This document shows, piece after piece, positions 53,201-62,200 of a DNA stretch of 64,000 bases (its first letter is position 1; every line of letters starts with the position of its first letter). The translations under genes and the position numbers were made by a program. The DNA is from Ignelater luminosus (Eukaryota; Arthropoda; Insecta; Coleoptera; Elateridae). The notes below the pieces were generated by a model. The model was not told where the DNA came from and ran no database searches. It saw only the letters and a list, made by a program, of their open reading frames with translations. Location: positions 1 through 64,000 of the forward strand of contig VTPC01008565.1 in NCBI GenBank assembly GCA_011009095.1, written 5' to 3'.

Positions 53201-56200
53201 TTAACGCTGAAAAATAGGAAAGCTCCAGGCCCAGGGTGGCATAAAAAATAAGTTGCTGAAACATGAACCCTCCCGAATTAATTGCATATTTAACATAACT
53301 TTTCAACATTGTCCTCAAAGAAGGCAAGGTCCCGACTGAATGGAAAACTAGCTTACGATACCATTACACAAAAAAAGGAGAAAAAACTAACCCGGGAAAC
53401 TACAGGGGTATAACCCTATTGAGTACAACTCAGAAGTTACTAGCTAAAATAATGCGGGCCAAAATGCAACTACAACTGTACGAGGGTGGTCTGAAAAGTT
53501 TCCGACCTCAACGTGAAGATGGCAGCACTCGTAAATAAAAGCTACTGAATTTCGTTGTTCATCTGTTGACAGTTACTCACCAAAGTTTCAGCCATTTTGG
53601 AAGCGCAGTTTTTATGTAACAGTCGTTTGAGTGAGTTGATGTGAGTTTTTTTGTGGAAATGGACAAAATCGAGTATCGAGCTGTCATTAAATATTTGTTT
53701 TTGAAAGGCAATACGCCTTCGCAAAGAAAAGATGAGTTGGATTCTGTGTATGGGGACTCTGCACCATCATTTACCACAGTGAAAGTTTGGGCTGCTGAAT
53801 TTAAACGTGGCCGTAAGAGTTTGGGAGACGATGAATGTTCGGGACGTCCAAAAACTGCAACTACCGACGAAAACATCGCCAAAGTTCACCAATTGGTGCT
53901 AGACGACCGCCGAATTAAAGTGAGAGAGATAGCAGAGGTTATGAACATGTCAAAAGAACGTGTTTGTCACATATTAAATCAACATTTAGGCATGAGAAAG
54001 CTGTCCGCGCGTTGGGTGCCGCGTTTGCTCACGTTAGACCAAAAACGTGTTCGAATGAATATTTCCAACGCTCTTTTGGCGCAGTTTAGGCGAAATAAAT
54101 CCGAGTTTTGGCGCCGAATAATTACTGTAGATGAATCTTGGATACACTATTATACGCCCGAAACAAAAATACAGTCCAAACAGTGGGCTGCAAAGGGGGA
54201 ACCGGCTCCAAAAAAAAGCAAAAACTGTGTTTTCGGCTGGGAAAGTGATGGCGACTGTTTTTTGGGATAGTCATGGAGTTATTTTAATCGATTATCTTCA
54301 AACAGGAAAAACCATTACAGGAGCATACTATGCATCATTGCTTGACAAGCTGAAGGCAGAACTTGCGAAAGAACGGCCACATTTGCAGAAAAAGAAAATC
54401 CTGCTTCACCAAGACAACGCACCGTCTCACACCTCAGCGGTTGCCATGGCGAAAATCCACGAATTACGGTTTGAACTGCTTGACCATCCGCCTTACTCAC
54501 CAGATCTAGCCCCAAGCGACTTCTTTTTGTTCCCTCATCTAAAAATTGCGCTCGGAGGACAAAGATTTTCGTCAAATGAAGAGGCAATCACCTTCGTGAA
54601 CAATTATTTTGCAGAGAAAAATGCCGAGTACTATTTGGACGGGTTACAGAGATGGGAGCATCGCTGGGAGAAGTGTGTAGAGTTACAAGGAGACTATGTT
54701 GAAAAATAAAAAAAAAGTTTCAGAAAAAATGTCTTGTATCTTTGTTAGGTCGGAAACTTTTCAGACCACCCTCGTATATCGAGAAGGAACAAGAAGGTTT
54801 TCTAGCACTAACAAATGGACCACCGATATGATATTCATATTAAGTCAGATAGTTGAAAAAGCGATTGAATGAAATGCACCTGCCTTCTTATGCTATGTAA
54901 ATCTGCAAAAGGCATTCAATTGGGTGAGACTACAAGACGTTATATCAATTTTAAAAGAAGAGAGCATTTTCCCGGAAATCATAAAAATCATACAGGACAT
55001 GAACAGGAACGTACCAACAAAAATTCAAGTTGGAAGTAAATTGATGAACGAAGTCAAATGCAACACAGGAATTCAACAAGACGACTCGTTCAGCCCGGTT
55101 CTTTTTAATGTAGTGATGAATAAAATTATTGGTAACATCAAGAGACTGCCAGAATATAAAATGGGAAACAAAACCCTATTGGTACTTTGTTATGCGGACG
55201 ATGCGGTAGTAATAGCATAATTCGAGGACAAGTCTGCTGCACAATAGGCTGGGTTGAAAAAATATAATTTTCGAGTATCGAATTCTAATAGGGCTCAAAA
55301 GTTGCCTAATTGCTTACTGACTAATGGAAGAATATTTAAAAAATCATACTATTGATCCTCAGTTGGCGCAAAGGGCCTAAATATTGAAGAAAATGGCATA
55401 AGCCACTGAATTTTTAAACAATTATGAAATGTTTAATTTAAGTGCTTTTGTTTCTTAATAGCACTTTAAAGTGACAGTTTTATGTCTTTAAGCAGAAAAT
55501 AATATTAGTATTGCGATGACCTTAGTTCGCGCATAGGAGCCAAACAAAAAGATAAAAGCCACTTTATTTCAAAATACATGAAAATACTAAAACGTTGCAG
55601 TTTTGTACTATTAGTCATGAAAAAAATAGTAAAAAAATGTCCAAGTAGTGTTTTTAGCTCAAATGAAAATCAAGTTGCTTGCTACTGCCTTAATTAGTGA
55701 TAGATTTGGCAAATCAGATAGAGCCACTGCTGTTATTGCCTCTAGTGTCATACAAGATCCAGGAATGATTACAGAAGAGGACATGTCACTAGTTATAAAC
55801 AAAAGCAAGATTAAACGAAAACAACAAAAGGCTAGAGAGATGCTTCAAGAGCTTGAAAGTGTGGCAGTTGTAAAAGCTTAACGGTGAGACTGCAGGCCCA
55901 TCTTCGTTTTCCGGTAACATAGGCAAACAAATATCAGACTGTGAAAAACTCCCAGTAGTCAACTCTAAAAAAATTGATTCTGAAGATATCACAATCACCA
56001 AATCTGACCTTAGCAAAGACCATCAATACTTACTGGAGATTGTTCAAACAGTCCAGAGAGGAGTAAGTACATCTGATCTTGCGCTAAAAGACCCTGGGCC
56101 CATAAGCTATTCCCGGTGGTTGACAACTGCAAACAGAGTCTTACGTCTGTATATTTCCCAAACTTGTCCCTCTAATGAGTTGAAAATATTTGCTAACTAC

Positions 56201-59200
56201 ATAGTGAAAACATACGCTCCTATATGGTTTGAAATCAAGAGGAACCACTCAGTGAAATTTGGTTTGAAACTTGTGAGGACTTTACGAATTCTACCGGAAG
56301 AAAATTAAAAATACTCGATCCAGTGATTAAAAAACGCTCTTTTCGCTCATTCTGAAAACATGCTTTTGGCTATGTCAGTGGATGAATGGCCACACTAAGA
56401 GAATTAACTTTTAGAAGAGTACTAAAAGCTAGAAGGGAGCCATGAAAAGTTAAATCTGTGAAAACAGTTCTTACGACCTGAATTAAATTTGAAGCTTGAG
56501 ACTACACAGAATTGATAGACTGGACAATATGTATGTTAAACTGTCTTCCCCACCAATCATGGAAAGTATACCAACAGAGAGTATTTCATCATTTCTTTTA
56601 ACTCAAGCTCTACCTGAATTTGAATTCCTTAAATTTTCCTGCCACACACAAGCTGTGAAAAAAAGTGTAAAACTCGTCACAGAATCTTCTGGAAAAGTAT
56701 GTAGACAAGAGAACAGAGATGGATTTATTAAATAAACCTTACTATCTAAAATGCCCCAACTTAAGCAGAAATCGCACTTTAAAGTTATGAAATAAATGGC
56801 CAAACTGTAAATTTGTAAATATCTTTTTTCGTTAATTGTATTTGCAAATAGTGTGTGTGTCCCCTGGGAAGGGGAAGGGAAGGGAGTGGGCTGAACTCGA
56901 AGTGCAGCCACCTTCACGTAAGGAGTTCTGGGTTGTTCCTGTAATTTATTGACGAGACAAGCGAAGAGCTGCCCAAATAGAGCTTTTAAATATAGCATTT
57001 CTGTTATCAGGAAACCACAACGAAGTATTTAGATACTATTAAAAAGCATAAAAACATTACTTCCAGTTTAAAGCTAAAATTTTGGCTTTTTTATATTTTC
57101 CCAAACTTTCGTCCCTTTGCGCAAACTGAAGATCAGTAGTATATGATACTTTTAATTATTTTTACATTGATCATTAAGCTATTACGAGATTTGTGAGCTA
57201 TATTAGAATTCGATACTCGAAAGTGTATAAGTTGAGTTTACAGGTTAAAATTTTCACTTTCTTGTGCTTTTTCCAAACTGTTGACCCTTTGCGCGAACTG
57301 AAGATCAATAGTATGATTTTTTTAATTTAATTTTTCCATTAATCTGTAAGCTATTAGGCAACTTTTGACCCTTTTGGAATTCGATACTAGAAAATTATAT
57401 TTTTTTCGACCCGCCCTACTGCACAAATTTGTAACAACAGTAAAAAGTATATAATATGGAGGTATCAATTGACAAAACCAAATCAATGGTTATATTTAAA
57501 GAACCTACACGTTGCAAACTAAAAATCAGGAGAAAAATAATAGGGCAAGTCATGAGCTTTCAGTATTTCGGGGTGAACATTTCATCGTAACAAATTTAGT
57601 GAAGTCAAATCTCAGATTATGAAAAGCACACGCATTTCTGGATATTTAAGAGACGTAGGAAAAATAAACATTTGAGTATGGATGGTAAAGTGAGAATTTA
57701 CAAGACAATGGTTAGACCAACAATGATTTACGGGACAGAAACTCGGACCGACACTACCAAAACAAAACAATCACTACGAGCGACCGAGATGGACCCCTTG
57801 AGGACAATCGCCGGAAAAACACAACTTGATAGAATACGTAATCAAGATATACGCAACCAATGTAACATTACAGACGTTGCGAAATTTATAAGATGCAAAA
57901 AAAAGAATGGAGCAACCATGTGACTAGAACCAACGACGATAGGCTCTTAAAAATAGCAAGAAATTTAAAACTACGAGGCAAAAAGTCTAGATCGTCATCG
58001 ATAGGAGATACACCATAGAGCGTGAAGAAAAACAGGCAATATTTTTCTTTAATAACTAAAGTATGAGAAAAAGTCTTTTTTGAAGAAAAGCACTTGCAAC
58101 ACATGTCTCTTCATGATGTGCATGAAGATGTACGTTTTAGTCACCCTCACACACAAGTAAGTTCTTCAAGCTCTGAATCACTTTTTACACCTGCAGAATA
58201 CTAAATTTTAAACGGTGCTGTCAAATCTATCTATTTGAAGATAAAAACGTTCTTTGATATCCTTTTACTGTTATTTTACAAGATATTTTGCCCAAACAAT
58301 GTTATAAGGGTGATGTTCAACAACGTTGTGCCGTTTGGAGATTTCAAAGAAAAGCTTCCAAATGACCCAAAGATTGGAAATTCAGAAAAAATCTCAACTC
58401 ATAAATTCTCACATTAAACTTTCCCAAAAGTACTATTTGCAGAAAAGGTTTTGCAAAAATTCATCCTAGATATTTAGAATAGACGTGTCCAGCATCAGAA
58501 GTACGTGACATGCGCTACAGTGCTGAGATTATAGGCAAGATGCCTCTTTTAAATGTCAAAATCAAAATTAAGAAAAAATATTCGTACTGAATTCGATAAG
58601 TTAATTTTCTCAAAACGAAGGTACTCTTTTCTAAATTTGAGGTTGAAAAGGCATAGACATAGCACGCGGACTTGGTTGTCATAAGGGGTGGCTGAAATTT
58701 TGATAAAACTTTCACTAAAATTTATGAAACTTTCAGGAAAGTTTTGCATATAGTGTGGGAATTGATGGAATCATTGACATTTTTTAAAACTCCATTCTAC
58801 GTTTTTAAATAGCACAACACTTTTGTTAATATATATCCTTTCTGCTGCATAAAGTGAAAGATCTTAGCCCTTTCGCCACTGTGGGGACATATATGACACA
58901 GCTGAATTTTAAAACATTTCTCGTTCAAATAAGCCCCAAATATACACTGAATTCTGGACATTCAGTGATCTTTAACATATTCTTAAGCGTTGCAAACGTC
59001 AAATTCGTTTTTACTGGCAGAAATATGTGTCTGTAGCATACCTACATGCTATTTTCAGTTATTTGCATTGCAAGAAGAGTACAGGTGTGTAATGGACCCC
59101 AGGTATGCAAATTTTGCACAAATGTTTAGCTGTTTTTGTTGACTTTGTATGCCACATGCTGGATGCGATTATAAATATGTTTTCTAGTAGGACAGAATTA

Positions 59201-62200
59201 TCCCAATCGGATCGTATTTTACGAAAGCACCCATTGAGTGAACGCCATTTACAAGAAATTGCAGACAATTTGAGCGACTTTTATTCCGATGAAAACCCGT
59301 ATGCATGCTCTGATGAAGATAATGACTTTATTCCATCATCTGATGATAAAAATTGCAAAAATGTGATTGAGTCTTTATCAAATAATGTCATGAACAATCA
59401 GAAGATGGCCAAAACGAAGTGTTTTTCGAATCGTGCTCAAAATGTGATGATTAAAATGAAAACTCTAACTTTCAGTATGCAACTTCAACTGCAATTACTT
59501 GAAGCCAAATTGATTCAAACTTGATCCCCCAAAAATGTATTCCTATGCAAAGGAAAAGAATTGTCCCTTTGAATCTAAACAGGGACTGTTGTGAGTTAGA
59601 TATCTTTCTAAAACTATTTCCTAAGAGCCTTTTTCTCTTTATAGCTCGATGCACAAACGCATTGACATGATTGAATGTAAAACAAAGATTCCAGCTACAG
59701 GCATGCAAGAAATTATGACGGTACTAGGATGTACTCTCATTATGTTGTACAAGAAAGCTCTTCGAATTTGTAACGACTGGTCTTCGAATGCATCTCTCTG
59801 CAACGCAATGATAGAATGGGCAATAAGTAGAGACAAATGTACCTTGTTATTGTCCAAAATGTATTAAAATGAGCCCGAAAAGCCCCAAAATTGTTCCAAA
59901 ACCTCTTACGTGGACTAAGTAATATCTTACTTGCAATCTATCGATGAAGCAATGGTTAAGTTGAAAGGCAGATCTTGTGTCAAGCAATATCTGCCAGTAA
60001 AACCCGTAAAAAGAGGGATAAAACCTTGGGAAGGTGTGAACCGAAGACAGGATATATCTATGATGTTAACATTTATGGCGAAAAAGAAATCCAAGTTGTT
60101 GACGGTTCTGTAGGGGAAAGAGTTGTAGAAACTCTAGCAAGGTCAGTGCAAATCCTTTTTCTTTGATAGGTATTTTACCAGTACAAAACTGATAAATTCC
60201 CTAACATTTGCATGTGTTGGGACGTGTATCAGCAATAGAAAAGGCATGCCTTAATTTAAAACAAAAAAGTCTGCAAGAGTTTCTATTAAATCAAACTGGA
60301 ACAAACACGAAGTGGAAAGATACAAAGGATGTCATCGTCTTGTCGAAATACCACACGGATTCGGTTGGTTCTGCGAACAGAAAGCTAAAAGATGGAACTA
60401 AAGCAGAATTTTGCAATTATATTTTATAATAACTTTATGGGCGATCAGAAAGTAGAAACATACGATATATGCAGAAATCGGGAAAGTGGTGGAAGAAAGT
60501 CTTTTATGAGTTATTGATGTCAGCTGTGGATTATTTTTACAGAAAGTCAGCATCGAAAAATGCTTTTTATTCGTTCCTTGATACCATTAACCGAAAAATT
60601 GATTGAACAAGGAAGAACAGGCTCAGGTGTCAAAAAACGACTAAGTGGAAGATGTGGAAGACATACAAGAAACAGAAAAAAGATGGTAAACGTTGGAGAC
60701 CGTATGCCTATAGAAGGTCCCATGCGGAAAAGATGTCAAAATGAATAAGAAAGAGGTGCAAAAACAATCTGTACATCTTGTAGGGTAGTTTTTTGTAAAA
60801 TTTTGTAAAAAAACACATTGTAAAATGTGTTTCTTGTCGTCTCATGCATAGTATTGTTTTCGTAATATTGTTTATGTCTAAATACAGAATTTCATTTCGA
60901 CACTATTGGAACAGCTAACATCACTGTAGGGCATATGTGACCCAGCCGTTTATTTTGACTAAATTAATAACAAAATAAATTTAAATAAGTAAACTTACTC
61001 ATATTATTTGTTTTAGAACCTTATAGAATAGATTTTGAACAGTAAAACCAAAAATATTGTGTTAAAACATTTCAGTGGCGAAAGAGTTAGCCAAATTCTA
61101 CTGAAATTTTCATAAAATTTAATGGTTAACGATTAATTGAAAATTTCATATATTTCAACAAGTTTCCATCAAGTTCATAAATTTTCAAAGTTTCGCATAA
61201 ACTTAATGTAATTCATGAAAGTTTCAAAGTGAAATTTTAAATTCTTGTAAAAGTGAAATTCACCCATTTCTAGCTCAGCAGTAGTGGATATTGCTGAAAG
61301 TAAAAGACAGTTGAAATTTTATTTTTTTGACAGATTCTGCACTTTTCTAAAAACATCAAATTATTAAATCTTTGATTGTATGGAAACAAAAAAAGCAGAA
61401 TCAAAGAAATTAGAAGTTTCAATAATTTATAAAAGTGGTTTAAAGCAAAGTTTAGATTAGTTTCGATTCTACCAACAGCTGCAGCTGCTACTCTGTAATA
61501 TCCTTATGGTTATAAATACATTTTTAAGTCGAAATCTGGTTAAGGTACCAAAATGTGTCAAAGAGCAAATCCAATCTATTGCAGTCTTCAAGCAACTGCA
61601 TTGCACATAATTCTAAAAACTCGAAATTGTAGAACTGCGAAAATCAACCAAATTGGATCTAAGAGCTTCATTGAAAGGTTCAAATGATCGAAGCTATAAG
61701 AAGGTGATCATTTTTAGAAGATCAAGACTACTACATAGTTATTTCCAGAAAAACTAGTACGTGTCTTGTTTCCTAACCTAATGTGTTGGAGGAATATGAA
61801 TTCTTTGTACGAGGGTCGTTTGAAAAGTCCGTGCAAAGTCAGAGAGATTGCACTACTGGCGCATATCGCCATTTAGTTAGTAGCATCTCTTGGAAGAACA
61901 CACACCAACATTCAGCCAGATCGGTCTATTTCTTTGTGTTTGGCATTCGTTTGAATCGAGAAAGTCGAGTGATTTTCAAAAAATGGACGAAAAAGAATTT
62001 CGTGTGTTGATTAAACATTACTTTATGAAAGGCAAAACGCCTCAGGAGACTAAAGAGAAGCTTGATAAGCATTATGGTGACTCTGCACCTTCGATTAGAA
62101 CAGTTTATAAGTGGTTTCAAAATTTTCGGAGTGGCCATATGGGCACAAGTGACGCTGAACGTTCTGGACGCCCTGTTGAGGTTACTACTCCAGAAATCAT

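Larger units (their letters stand above)
52378..58010 (+). mobile_element. LINE remnant split by two later DNA transposons
   Basis: Three pieces read as one element. 52378-53478 has the endonuclease end (VNDNRDLLTEFSAQNNLRIN, then VIDYIITSRN), a linker (RLREKIANTPIDKNDNGDKA) and RT start (LKNRKAPGPGG, GNYRGITLLSTTQKLLAKIM). 54777-55236 continues exactly after the mariner with YREGTRRFSSTNKWTTDMIF, QKAFNWVRLQDVISIL, GIQQDDSFSPVLFNVVMNKI and catalytic YADD at 55191-55202. After the second insertion 57428-58010 carries the thumb and tail (SMDGKVRIYKTMVRPTMIYG, KKEWSNHVTRTNDDRLLKIA). The type is RTE-like. It contains stops and small indels independent of the insertions. Confidence 0.87.
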
